Translations under genes and position numbers: made by a program
Shown here: piece by piece, positions 8,383 through 16,246 of the stretch
How positions within the stretch are numbered: position 1 is the first letter of the stretch
Layout of the letters: each line of letters opens with the position of its first letter
Assembly: GCA_963825575.1 (NCBI GenBank)
Contig: CAWGUB010000018.1
Span: 62,001 to 126,000 of the forward strand
DNA from: JAFDBW01 sp963825575
GTDB lineage: Bacteria > Desulfobacterota > Desulfuromonadia > Desulfuromonadales > BM103
Direction: 5' to 3'
DNA length: 64,000 nucleotides
Notes under the pieces: generated by a model
What the model was told of the DNA's origin: nothing
The model's database searches: none
The model's input: only the letters and a program-made list of their open reading frames with translations

Positions 8383-8401
8383 CCTTTCAAGAAAAGGAGA
8401 G

Positions 8402-8464
8402 AAGTCAACAGTTTAACCACCTGTTGCCCTCTTTATCATGGAGTCTGGTTAAGAACTTTGTCAG
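8402..8464 (-). repeat. Repeat module with degenerate H3 hairpin, inverted copy
   Basis: Read on the minus strand, this segment (CTGACAAAGTTC ... CCAGACT ... CATGATA ... AGAGGGCAACAG ... CTGTTG) aligns with 18570-18632 on the plus strand, with a 3-base gap and scattered substitutions. Here the hairpin is partly eroded on its far arm. Confidence 0.7.
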
Positions 8465-8566
8465 TACGGGGCGAGACTCGAAGGTGACCCATAGATTGAA
8501 GCGCCCTGTTTGCACCTTGGCTGTAAAAAGTGGACTCTCTTCTGTTTGTGATTGTTCGGTATCTTG

Positions 8567-9133
8567 CTAGAAGGTTGACGCCAGGAGCCGTTTGTAGAAA
8601 TTGTACGCTTCCATCCCACCTGGATTGTCGTGAGAGGCCAACGAATCGACCCTCAGGAATTCCAGCAACAAGGGAAATTTCGGATCAGTCAGATATTGCC
8701 TCTGCTTTTTACTGAGATCTTCCGGCTTCTGCAGCTGCCAGGAGTGATGAAATGTGTGGTGACGGACCACCCAGGTGATTCGCTCGCGACGCTCTACAGG
8801 CATGCCGAGCATGGCGAGAATGGCCTCCGCCATTTCCGCGCCCAGCCTGGCATGACCGTAGGCGGTGATCCGCCCATCGGCCTTCTGTTCCGTGGTCGCC
8901 GGCTTGCCGATGTCATGCAGCAGCGCAACCCAGAGCAGGTCCGGATCGCAATCGGCCGGACAGGCTTCGATCGCCAAGCGGGTATGGATGGCGACGTCGC
9001 CTTCGGCATGATATTCCGGCGGCTGTGGCGTCCCGGACATCTCCAGCAGCTCCGGAATCGTTTCACAGAGACGATCCCACCAACCGCTTTCGCGCAATCG
9101 AAGCTCTCTTTCAAGCAGCGCCGTAGAGCTCAT
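8567..9133 (-). CDS. HD-domain phosphohydrolase related to the CCA-adding-enzyme HD region
   Basis: 188-residue soluble HD protein. The metal ligands expected of an HD hydrolase are visible: His50 (GDVAIHT), His73-Asp74 (LLHDIGKPAT), His94 (YGHARLGAEMAEAIL) and His125-His126 (WVVRHH). The arrangement LLHDIGKP...YGHARLGAEMAEAIL...VRHH is that of the HD domain attached to many bacterial CCA tRNA nucleotidyltransferases, which removes 2',3'-cyclic and 2'-phosphates; there is no nucleotidyltransferase domain here. ATG at 9133 overlaps the stop of the upstream CBS/HEPN-like gene by four bases, so the two are made together. Substrate unknown; a role in RNA-end or nucleotide phosphate removal is inferred. 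Confidence 0.8.
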   Translation of the reverse strand: MSSTALLERELRLRESGWWDRLCETIPELLEMSGTPQPPEYHAEGDVAIHTRLAIEACPADCDPDLLWVALLHDIGKPATTEQKADGRITAYGHARLGAEMAEAILAMLGMPVERRERITWVVRHHTFHHSWQLQKPEDLSKKQRQYLTDPKFPLLLEFLRVDSLASHDNPGGMEAYNFYKRLLASTF

Positions 9134-9945
9134 GTCTGGCTCTCTTCCTGGCGATCGACGTAATAATCCGCAGACTTATCCAGGTTGCTCTCCCAACGAC
9201 TGCAGGCGATAATAATGCGTTGCCAGCCGCTTGGAATAATCTCCTGGGTGTGGGCCAGGTTGTTACGCAAGGTTTCAAGCTCCTTGATCGCATTACGTGT
9301 CTCCTTGCGCGACTTATGGTCAAGTTTCTCTCGGAGTTTTTCATCGTAAGTGATGATCCAGCCCTTGTCACCGAACTGCAGGCAGTCGAGCAGCTCGACC
9401 TGCTGGCCACGGCGGTTTCTCTCTTCCTGAAGTTTTTTAGCGATATCAAGCCGTTTTTCGGAAAGGAAATCCTGCCAGGAGTTGTCGGGGTGTCGTCGAC
9501 GCAAGACCTCCGTCATGGTCATTTCGATCATGGTGATCATGCCGAACAAGAACATGCGCATCGGCGGTTTTTCCAGGTCGGTCAGGGTGATAATGGCACC
9601 GACCTGGTCGAGGATGGTGACAAAGCACTGCTGGTTGATCGACAGGGACTTGACCACGTCGATCAGGTTGGCAGTGTCGGGGACCAGGTCATCATCAGGC
9701 GTGAAAGGGTGAAAGTGCTCGCCGCAAGTTCCGGCAGTCAGCTCATCACGACGGACGTAACCTTCGACCAGGCCGTTCTGACGAACACCGACCAGATCGA
9801 ACCCCTTTTCGTCCATGAACTGTTTAACGTCTTCCGAGCTGGCGCTCTCGTCGAAAGAGACCAGGGGCTCGGCAACATCCATCGCCGAGAACCCTTCGAG
9901 GAACAGGCGGCGCAAGCGTGAACTTTGAGTGTCTCTCCAGGGCAT
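9130..9945 (-). CDS. CBS-domain protein with HEPN-like (Swt1-type) C-terminal domain
   Basis: 271 residues. The N-terminal half (about 18-127) is a CBS pair, with the two motifs around FDLVGVRQNGLVEGYVRRDEL and CFVTILDQVGAIITLTDL; CBS pairs bind adenine nucleotides. The C-terminal half (about 130-250) is helical and ends with ETLRNNLAHTQEI. Arg227-Asn228 to His232 fits the R-x4-6-H motif of HEPN ribonucleases, and the preceding LLDCLQFGDKGWII resembles the LLDYLDF-type segment of Swt1-like HEPN domains. AAGGAG precedes the ATG at 9945. It overlaps the HD phosphohydrolase gene downstream. CBS assignment is firm; HEPN is moderately supported by motif and position only. Confidence 0.68.
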   Translation of the reverse strand: MPWRDTQSSRLRRLFLEGFSAMDVAEPLVSFDESASSEDVKQFMDEKGFDLVGVRQNGLVEGYVRRDELTAGTCGEHFHPFTPDDDLVPDTANLIDVVKSLSINQQCFVTILDQVGAIITLTDLEKPPMRMFLFGMITMIEMTMTEVLRRRHPDNSWQDFLSEKRLDIAKKLQEERNRRGQQVELLDCLQFGDKGWIITYDEKLREKLDHKSRKETRNAIKELETLRNNLAHTQEIIPSGWQRIIIACSRWESNLDKSADYYVDRQEESQT

Positions 9946-9995
9946 ACAGGCTCCTTAAACGTAAAAGACAGGGACAACGTAAACTTGAGCATTTT

Positions 9996-10023
9996 ATCGT
10001 AAAGAGGGGAAGAATGCTGACAA
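9996..10023 (-). promoter_or_regulatory. Candidate promoter of the CBS-HEPN/HD operon
   Basis: On the minus strand TTGTCA (10018-10023) and TACGAT (9996-10001) with a 16-base spacer; transcription would start about 45 bases before the ATG at 9945. Confidence 0.45.
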
Positions 10024-10070
10024 AATGGCTTCGCTCATTTGAAGTTTTTTAAAGTAAATGCCTTTTAACA

Positions 10071-10098
10071 TTGATCATGAGAGCTCCTATAGTAGAAT
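10071..10098 (+). promoter_or_regulatory. Candidate promoter of the RND efflux operon
   Basis: TTGATC (10071-10076) and TAGAAT (10093-10098), 16-base spacer, about 65 bases before the first gene. An adjoining GATCATGAGAGCTC stretch has short inverted symmetry that could hold a repressor, but this is not supported further. Confidence 0.45.
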
Positions 10099-10167
10099 GT
10101 AAAGCATTGGAATATTTACACATTACTTTCTATGACCCGATACCGTCAGAGAATTTGGAGAGACTTG

Positions 10168-11754
10168 ATGCGTCTTGTTGTGATTTTGATGTTGGGCACG
10201 ACCTTGTTGATGTCAGGCTGTATCAAGGTCGGCCCTGATTTTACCACGCCACTGGCTCCGGTGGCGGATTCATGGATGAAGCCTGAAGATCAGCAGTTAA
10301 CGGCCACGTCAGATCCGCACGAGGAATGGTGGACGGTTTTCAACGACCCCATTCTGAATGGACTTGTCGAAGATGCCTACCAGCAGAACCTCACTCTGCA
10401 GATCGCCGGGTTGCGCATCCTGGAAGCCAGGGCGCAGCTCGGCATCGCCACCGGCAGCCTCTATCCGCAACAGCAGCAGCTTGGAGGTGGGGCAGCCGCT
10501 GTTGGCGGTAGCCGCAATGCAGCAAACAGTGCCGGAGGGGATCTGCATTTCAAGGATTTGAGCACGAGCATGGACGCGGCCTGGGAACTCGATTTCTGGG
10601 GCAAGTTCAGGCGTGGCGTTGAAGCGGCCGATGCGCAGTTCCTGGCTGCTATCGCTGACCATGATGATGTCATGGTCACGCTTACAGCCGAAGTTGCCCG
10701 GGCATATATCCTGATGCGTACCAATGAAGAACGGATTGTCCTGGCCGATGAAAGTGTTGCGATCCAGGAAAGATCTCTGGAGATCGCAGAGAATCGTTTC
10801 GAAGGTGGGTTGGTCACTGAACTGGATGTGCATCAAGCACGTTCGCTGCTCGCCAACACGCGCGCGACAATTCCCCGGTTGGAGCTCGGCTATCAACAAG
10901 CCATGAACGCGTTAAGTGTTTTGTTGGGACAACCTCCAAGCGACCTGAGTGCAACCCTGAATTCACCCGGACACGTTTCAGGCATCCCCAAAGTTCCTGT
11001 CAAAGTAGCTGTTGGGGTCCCCGCAGACCTTCTGCGCCGTCGTCCGGATGTACGTCGAGCGGAGCTTCAGGCGGCTGCTCAGAGTTCCCTGATTGGCGTT
11101 GCCAAGGCGGACCTGCTGCCTCACTTCACCCTGATTGGCAGCATCGGTTTACAAACCAGCAAAAGCTCTTTGACACGGAACGGCAGCAGCAGCTTCAGCG
11201 ACCTCTTCGATAGTGACAGCATGACGTATTTTGCCGGGCCGTCATTAACCTGGGATCTCTTCAACTACGGGAGGATCAAGAACCAGGTGCGGGTTCAGGA
11301 CGCTCGTTTCCAGCAATTGGTGGTGAACTATCAGAATACCGTACTGCGTGCTGCGCAGGAGACTGAAGATGCCATGATCGGCTTCCTGAAGAAACAGCAG
11401 GAAGCATTCTATCTTGCCGATGCTGTCAAGGCCTCCCAGCGTTCCGTAGATATCTCCGTGCTTCAATATGGAGAAGGCCTGACTGATTACCAGCGTGTCC
11501 TGGATGCCCAGCGAGGGTTATCTCTTGATCAAGATGCGTGGGCCAGCATCCAGGGCTCGGCGGTACTCAGCCTGGTAAGTATGTACAAGGCCCTTGGTGG
11601 CGGTTGGCAGGCCCGGACCGGGCAGGATTTTGTCAAGCCCGAGACTCAGCAGGAGATGGCTGAGCGTACTGACTGGGGAGGACTACTGGAGGAACCGAAG
11701 CAAGAGACCGGCGAGACCCGTGAGGATTCCGACTGGCGCTGGCCGGATTGGTAA
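10168..11754 (+). CDS. RND efflux outer-membrane factor, NodT/OprM-type lipoprotein
   Basis: 528-residue outer-membrane channel of a tripartite efflux pump. Signal peptide with lipobox LLMSGC, then IKVGPDFTTPLAP, the standard NodT/OprM opening. Two repeats of the outer-membrane efflux family follow (around 60-260 and 275-470), with the diagnostic PADLLRRRPDVRRAE at about residue 290. ATG at 10168 follows GGAGAG; an in-frame ATG 36 bases earlier lacks a good site. A proline- and acid-rich C-terminal tail of about 50 residues is not typical of the family. First of three genes (channel, adaptor, pump). Confidence 0.9.
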   Translation: MRLVVILMLGTTLLMSGCIKVGPDFTTPLAPVADSWMKPEDQQLTATSDPHEEWWTVFNDPILNGLVEDAYQQNLTLQIAGLRILEARAQLGIATGSLYPQQQQLGGGAAAVGGSRNAANSAGGDLHFKDLSTSMDAAWELDFWGKFRRGVEAADAQFLAAIADHDDVMVTLTAEVARAYILMRTNEERIVLADESVAIQERSLEIAENRFEGGLVTELDVHQARSLLANTRATIPRLELGYQQAMNALSVLLGQPPSDLSATLNSPGHVSGIPKVPVKVAVGVPADLLRRRPDVRRAELQAAAQSSLIGVAKADLLPHFTLIGSIGLQTSKSSLTRNGSSSFSDLFDSDSMTYFAGPSLTWDLFNYGRIKNQVRVQDARFQQLVVNYQNTVLRAAQETEDAMIGFLKKQQEAFYLADAVKASQRSVDISVLQYGEGLTDYQRVLDAQRGLSLDQDAWASIQGSAVLSLVSMYKALGGGWQARTGQDFVKPETQQEMAERTDWGGLLEEPKQETGETREDSDWRWPDW

Positions 11755-11888
11755 AAAACTCTGGGAGAGAGAGGAGGAGGAAGATAGGGGAGATAGATTT
11801 TGCCTAACCTCCCTACCACTCTCACCAACTCCCTTTATCACTACAATCTAACATTAACTTTTAACTGTTAGCTGAAATCAGGTGTGCT

Positions 11889-13013
11889 ATGAAAAATCGA
11901 TTGACTCGAATTGTTACCCTCCTCTCCCTGCTCCCTCTTCTCATGACCCTGGTCGCCTGCGGCGAAGAGGAAGTCATTGAAAAAGATGTGATTCGGCCTA
12001 TCAGGGCAATGAAAATCGCTGATGTTGAGCCGTTTGGTGGTCGCTGGTACCCCGGTCAGGCGACAGCAACCCAGGAGGCCAACTTGTCGTTTCGGATTCA
12101 CGGCAGCGTCTATCGCATCCCTGTTGATATCGGTGACGAGGTCAAGCGGGGGGATTTACTCGCTCGCCTTGATCCAAAGGATTACCAGGTTGAATTGAAC
12201 AATGCAAAAGCTCAGCTTCATAAGGCAATTTCTGATCGTGAACTTGCTGAATCGGAGTATGCAAGGGTTGCCAGGGTCTTTGAAAAAGACCCCGGGGCGG
12301 TCAGCAAGTCGATGGTCGACACTCGTAAGGCGCAAAAAGATGCTTCTGGAGCGCAGGTAGAGTCAGCCAAAGCTGCTGTCGAGCGGGCCACGGACAATAT
12401 GAGCTACACCTATCTGAAATCACCTTTCGATGGTGTGGTGGTTGAGAAGTTTATCGAACAGTTCGAAGATGTCCAGGCAAAGCAGGCAGTCATCCGTGTC
12501 CTTGATAACAGCAGCATTGAGTTTACGGTACAGGTCCCGGAAACCTTGATGGAGCATATCGATATCGTTAAAACCCTGGGAGCCTTCGTCGTCTTCGACA
12601 CCTACCCTGGGGCTGAGGTGCCCGCCAAGGTCAAGGAAGTCGGTAAAGAAGCTTCAAAGACTACAAGGACTTATCCCGTGACGCTGATCATGGATCAACC
12701 CGAAGGCTTCAAGATCCTGCCCGGGATGGCCGGCAAAGCAAAAGGGGACAAGAAAGCAACCGCCAAGATTGCTGCAGAGGAGGGCATGGTCGGTATTGAA
12801 ATTCCAATCACCGCAACATTTTCCGATGAAGCCAAGCAGACTTTTGTCTGGGTAGTCGACGAGAGCAGTAAACAGGTCGACAAGAGGGCCGTTACGATTA
12901 TTAACCTGACCGAAAACGGGGCTATGATCACCGGCCTTGAGCCAGGGGAAATTATCGCAACCGCCGGCGCCAATATGCTGGTTCAAGACCAGCAGGTCCG
13001 TATCCTGGAATAA
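11889..13013 (+). CDS. RND efflux periplasmic adaptor (membrane-fusion) lipoprotein
   Basis: 374-residue lipoprotein adaptor joining pump to channel. Lipobox LVACG ends the signal peptide. The two biotinyl/lipoyl-like halves are present (FRIHGSVYRIPVDIGDEVKRGDLLARLDP and TYLKSPFDGVVVEKFIEQFEDVQ) with a helical hairpin between them (about 95-150) and beta-barrel and membrane-proximal domains after. Separated from the upstream gene by 134 bases containing an unusual purine then pyrimidine tract (see findings). Followed after 25 bases by the pump gene. Confidence 0.9.
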   Translation: MKNRLTRIVTLLSLLPLLMTLVACGEEEVIEKDVIRPIRAMKIADVEPFGGRWYPGQATATQEANLSFRIHGSVYRIPVDIGDEVKRGDLLARLDPKDYQVELNNAKAQLHKAISDRELAESEYARVARVFEKDPGAVSKSMVDTRKAQKDASGAQVESAKAAVERATDNMSYTYLKSPFDGVVVEKFIEQFEDVQAKQAVIRVLDNSSIEFTVQVPETLMEHIDIVKTLGAFVVFDTYPGAEVPAKVKEVGKEASKTTRTYPVTLIMDQPEGFKILPGMAGKAKGDKKATAKIAAEEGMVGIEIPITATFSDEAKQTFVWVVDESSKQVDKRAVTIINLTENGAMITGLEPGEIIATAGANMLVQDQQVRILE

Positions 13014-13038
13014 TCTTTTGAATTGAGGAAATTCGTCA

Positions 13039-16000
13039 GTGAATCTTGCCAAAATAGCCATTGAAAAAAAGGCCGTCAGCTACTTCATAACGCTCCTGCT
13101 GGTCGTCGGCGGCCTCGCCAGTTTCTTTTCCCTAGGCCAGCTCGAAGACCCGGCCTTCAGCGTCAAGACCGCGGTCATCGTCACCCAGTACCCAGGGGCC
13201 AGTGCCGCTGAAGTTGAACTCGAGGTGACCGACCGTATCGAGATCGCTCTGCAGCAGCTCAAGACCATAGACTATCTCAAATCGTTTTCCGCACCTGGTT
13301 ACTCACAGATCTGGGTCAATATCAAAGCCCAGTACTGGTCGGATAAGCTGCCGCAGATCTGGGATGACATGCGCCGCAAGGTCCGTGAGGTCGAGGGGTC
13401 GTTACCTCCCGGCTGCAGCCGACCGATCGTCAATGATGATTTCGGTGATGTCTACGGTCTGCTGATGGCGATCACCGGTGACGGCTACTCCTACGCCGAG
13501 ATGGAAGAGGCGGCCAAGGGATTGAAGAAGGAGCTGAGCCTGGTTGAAGGCGTTGCCCGGGTCGAGCTCTGGGGAGTGCAGCCGAAGGTGATTTACCTGG
13601 AAGCCTCAGAAACCCAGTTGAGTCAACTCGGCATTTCCGACAAAAGTATTGTCTCGACCATGCAGCAGCAGAACATGGTGGTTGATGCCGGCAGCGTTGA
13701 TGTTCAGCAAAAAAGGATAAGGATTGCGCCAACCGGTGAGTTCCGCTCTCCCGAGGACATCGCTGAGCTGGCCATTCACCCGTCTTTTATAGACAGTCTG
13801 CACAGTCTCGACAAGGGGCAGCCGGTCCAAAGCAGCGACGAGCTGATCCGGATTCGCGATATCGGCACGGTCAAGCGTGGCTACCAGGATCCGCCGCCGA
13901 CCATGATGCGCCTGGATGGCAAACCGGCCCTGGCAATCTCGATCACCAATGTCGCCGGGGCCAACATCGTCGATGTCGGCCGCAATGTCGACGCGCGGAT
14001 GGCCGAGCTCGAGGAAGAATTGCCGATAGGCCTGGAGGTTCACCATGTCCATTGGATGTCTGATGTGGTCTCGGACTCTGTCAACGGCTTCTTCATCAAC
14101 TTGGCTGAAGCCGTAGGTATTGTGCTCATCGTTCTGGCCCTGTCCATGGGTTGGCGCATGGGCACCCTGATCGGTATCGACCTGGTGCTCACCATCCTTG
14201 GGACACTCATCATTATGGCGATCATGGGAATCGACCTGCAACGCATGTCATTGGGCGCCCTGATTATCGCCCTGGGGATGATGGTCGATAACTCAATTGT
14301 CGTGGCTGAAGGCTTCGTCGTTCGTCGTGAACAGGGGATGGACAAGATCAAGGCCGCCATTGAAGCCGCCGGTTCGCCCTCAATGCCATTGCTCGGGGCA
14401 ACCGTCATAGCGGTCATGGCTTTCTACCCGATCGGTGGGTCAAAAGAGAGTACCGGTGAGTACTGTCTCTCGCTGTTCGTCGTTGTCGGCATCTCGCTGA
14501 TGGTCAGCTGGGTCGTCTCGATGACCCTGACGCCGATCAAATGTCTCGACATGCTGCCCGACCCGAAACCTCAGGAAGAAGGGTACGACCCGTTCGGCAG
14601 CAAGTTCTACAAGATCTTCCGTGGATTGCTGGAAAAAGTCATCCGCATGCGTGTTTTGTTCATCGCTTCGATGCTCGCTCTGCTGGTGGCCTCGTTCATG
14701 GGCTTCGGCTTCGTCGAACAGCTGTTCTTCCCGAGTTCGTCGATGAGCAAGTTCATGATTGATTACTATGCGCCCCAGGGCACGCGCATTGAAGTGGTCG
14801 CCAACGATCTCAAGGTCCTTGAGGAAAAACTTCTCGCCGACGAACGGGTCGATAATGTCGCGGCATTCATCGGCTCCGGACCACCGCGGTTCTACCTGCC
14901 GGTGGAACCGGAATCGTCCAACCCTGCCTACGGGCAGCTGATCGTCAACCTGCATGATTTCCGCGAGATTGATGGGTTGGTTAAGGAACTCACTCCATGG
15001 GCAGCGGAGACCTTCCCGGACTCCATGGTGCCGATGCGTAAGTTTGACGTCGGCCCCGGCCAGACCTGGCAATTCCAGTACCGAATCAGCGGTCCGGCGA
15101 TTGCCGACACTGAACTTTTGCGGAGCCTCGCTGAACAGGTTCAGGAAATTCTGAGAGATGAACCGCTGGCTGGTGCCATGCAGGTCGACTGGCGGCAGAA
15201 GGTGCCGAAGATGGTCCCGGTCTACAACCAGGAGCGGGCCCGGTACGCCGGGGTCGCCCGCGAGGACGTCGCCAACGCCACCAAACGGGCTTACGATGGT
15301 CGCACGATCGGGCTCTATCGTGAACAGGACGAACTGTTGCCGATTATCCTGCGTCATGTCGAAGATGACCGGGCCAGCCTGGCCTCTTTGGACGTTCTTC
15401 AGGTCCAACCTGGCCTGACGACCGACACCTTGCCGATTGCCCAGGTAACCGACGGGGTCAGGATGGAGTGGGAAGAGACCCGGGTCTGGCGGCGGGACCG
15501 GCGGCGGACGATCACCGTCCAGGCCAACCCGGTGCTCGGGCAGACGTTGCCAACCTTGATGCAACAGGTGCAGGCCAAGGTCGAGGCCATTGAAATGCCG
15601 CCTGGCTACAAGGCCGAGTGGGGCGGGACGACCGAGGATTCGGCGAAGTCACAAAAGGCTCTGGTCCCGGGATTGGTGCCGACTTTCGCAGTTATCCTGT
15701 TCATCCTGGTGGCCCTGTTCAATGCCTTCAGGCCACCGATCGTGATCATGCTGACGGTGCCATTTGCGATGATAGGTATCACGACCGGCTTGCTCGCCTT
15801 CCAGGCTCCCTTCGGCTTCATGGCCCTGCTCGGCGCCATGAGCCTGATGGGGATGATGATCAAGAACGCCATCGTGCTCCTTGATGAGGTCAATATCAAC
15901 CTGACCAACGGTATGGAACAGTATGATGCCGTGGTAATCGCCGCCTTGGCTCGTCTGCGTCCAGTTGTGCTGGCTGCGGCCACCACGGTGCTCGGCGTCA

Positions 16001-16146
16001 TCCCGCTGCTGCAGGATGTGTTCTGGGTCGGCATGGCGATCACCATCATGGCAGGCCTTGCCTTCGGCACTGTTCTGACCATGCTCGTTGTGCCGGTGCT
16101 CTACTGCATGTTCTTCAAGGTTGCATCTCCGCAGAAGGGCAGCTAG
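13039..16146 (+). CDS. RND family multidrug/solute efflux pump, AcrB-type
   Basis: 1035-residue inner-membrane proton-driven pump, normal length for the HAE1 group. Opening IAIEKKAVSYFITLLLVVGG and the periplasmic QYPGASAAEVELEVTDRIE are characteristic. The fourth helix reads MMVDNSIVV: Asp417 is kept, while the second acidic residue of the AcrB pair (VDDAIVV) is Asn418. This Asn occurs in many RND subgroups, so it is not a sign of inactivity. Later helices with LMGMMIKNAIVLLDE are intact, including the Lys of the proton relay region. GTG start follows GAGGAAA. Substrate not predictable; the adaptor and channel genes precede it. Confidence 0.92.
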   Translation: MNLAKIAIEKKAVSYFITLLLVVGGLASFFSLGQLEDPAFSVKTAVIVTQYPGASAAEVELEVTDRIEIALQQLKTIDYLKSFSAPGYSQIWVNIKAQYWSDKLPQIWDDMRRKVREVEGSLPPGCSRPIVNDDFGDVYGLLMAITGDGYSYAEMEEAAKGLKKELSLVEGVARVELWGVQPKVIYLEASETQLSQLGISDKSIVSTMQQQNMVVDAGSVDVQQKRIRIAPTGEFRSPEDIAELAIHPSFIDSLHSLDKGQPVQSSDELIRIRDIGTVKRGYQDPPPTMMRLDGKPALAISITNVAGANIVDVGRNVDARMAELEEELPIGLEVHHVHWMSDVVSDSVNGFFINLAEAVGIVLIVLALSMGWRMGTLIGIDLVLTILGTLIIMAIMGIDLQRMSLGALIIALGMMVDNSIVVAEGFVVRREQGMDKIKAAIEAAGSPSMPLLGATVIAVMAFYPIGGSKESTGEYCLSLFVVVGISLMVSWVVSMTLTPIKCLDMLPDPKPQEEGYDPFGSKFYKIFRGLLEKVIRMRVLFIASMLALLVASFMGFGFVEQLFFPSSSMSKFMIDYYAPQGTRIEVVANDLKVLEEKLLADERVDNVAAFIGSGPPRFYLPVEPESSNPAYGQLIVNLHDFREIDGLVKELTPWAAETFPDSMVPMRKFDVGPGQTWQFQYRISGPAIADTELLRSLAEQVQEILRDEPLAGAMQVDWRQKVPKMVPVYNQERARYAGVAREDVANATKRAYDGRTIGLYREQDELLPIILRHVEDDRASLASLDVLQVQPGLTTDTLPIAQVTDGVRMEWEETRVWRRDRRRTITVQANPVLGQTLPTLMQQVQAKVEAIEMPPGYKAEWGGTTEDSAKSQKALVPGLVPTFAVILFILVALFNAFRPPIVIMLTVPFAMIGITTGLLAFQAPFGFMALLGAMSLMGMMIKNAIVLLDEVNINLTNGMEQYDAVVIAALARLRPVVLAAATTVLGVIPLLQDVFWVGMAITIMAGLAFGTVLTMLVVPVLYCMFFKVASPQKGS

Positions 16147-16246
16147 CCATAAGAAATAAATTTTTAAAACTTCTGTGCGTATCTGTGATTATAAGTGGTT
16201 ATTTTTTTAGCTTCTTCGCACGTCGCGCCACGCACTACGAGGCTTA

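Larger units (their letters stand above)
7778..8566. other. Gene-free repeat island 1
   Basis: 789 bases between the pqi operon and the HD-domain gene. It contains the pqi terminator and four hairpin modules listed separately (7906-7934, 7962-8051, 8226-8382, 8402-8464). Short frames crossing these modules have no ribosome-binding site, cover hairpin arms and recur wherever the repeats recur, so they are not genes. The last 100 bases, 8465-8566, show nothing recognisable. Confidence 0.75.

Noticed and set aside
8287..8487. Short proline/arginine-rich frames in repeat island 1
   Set aside because: They translate hairpin arms, lack ribosome-binding sites and reappear wherever the repeats do.
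14440..15564. Long open frame antisense to the RND pump
   Set aside because: Shadow frame; histidine/arginine/aspartate-rich composition typical of reversed coding sequence.
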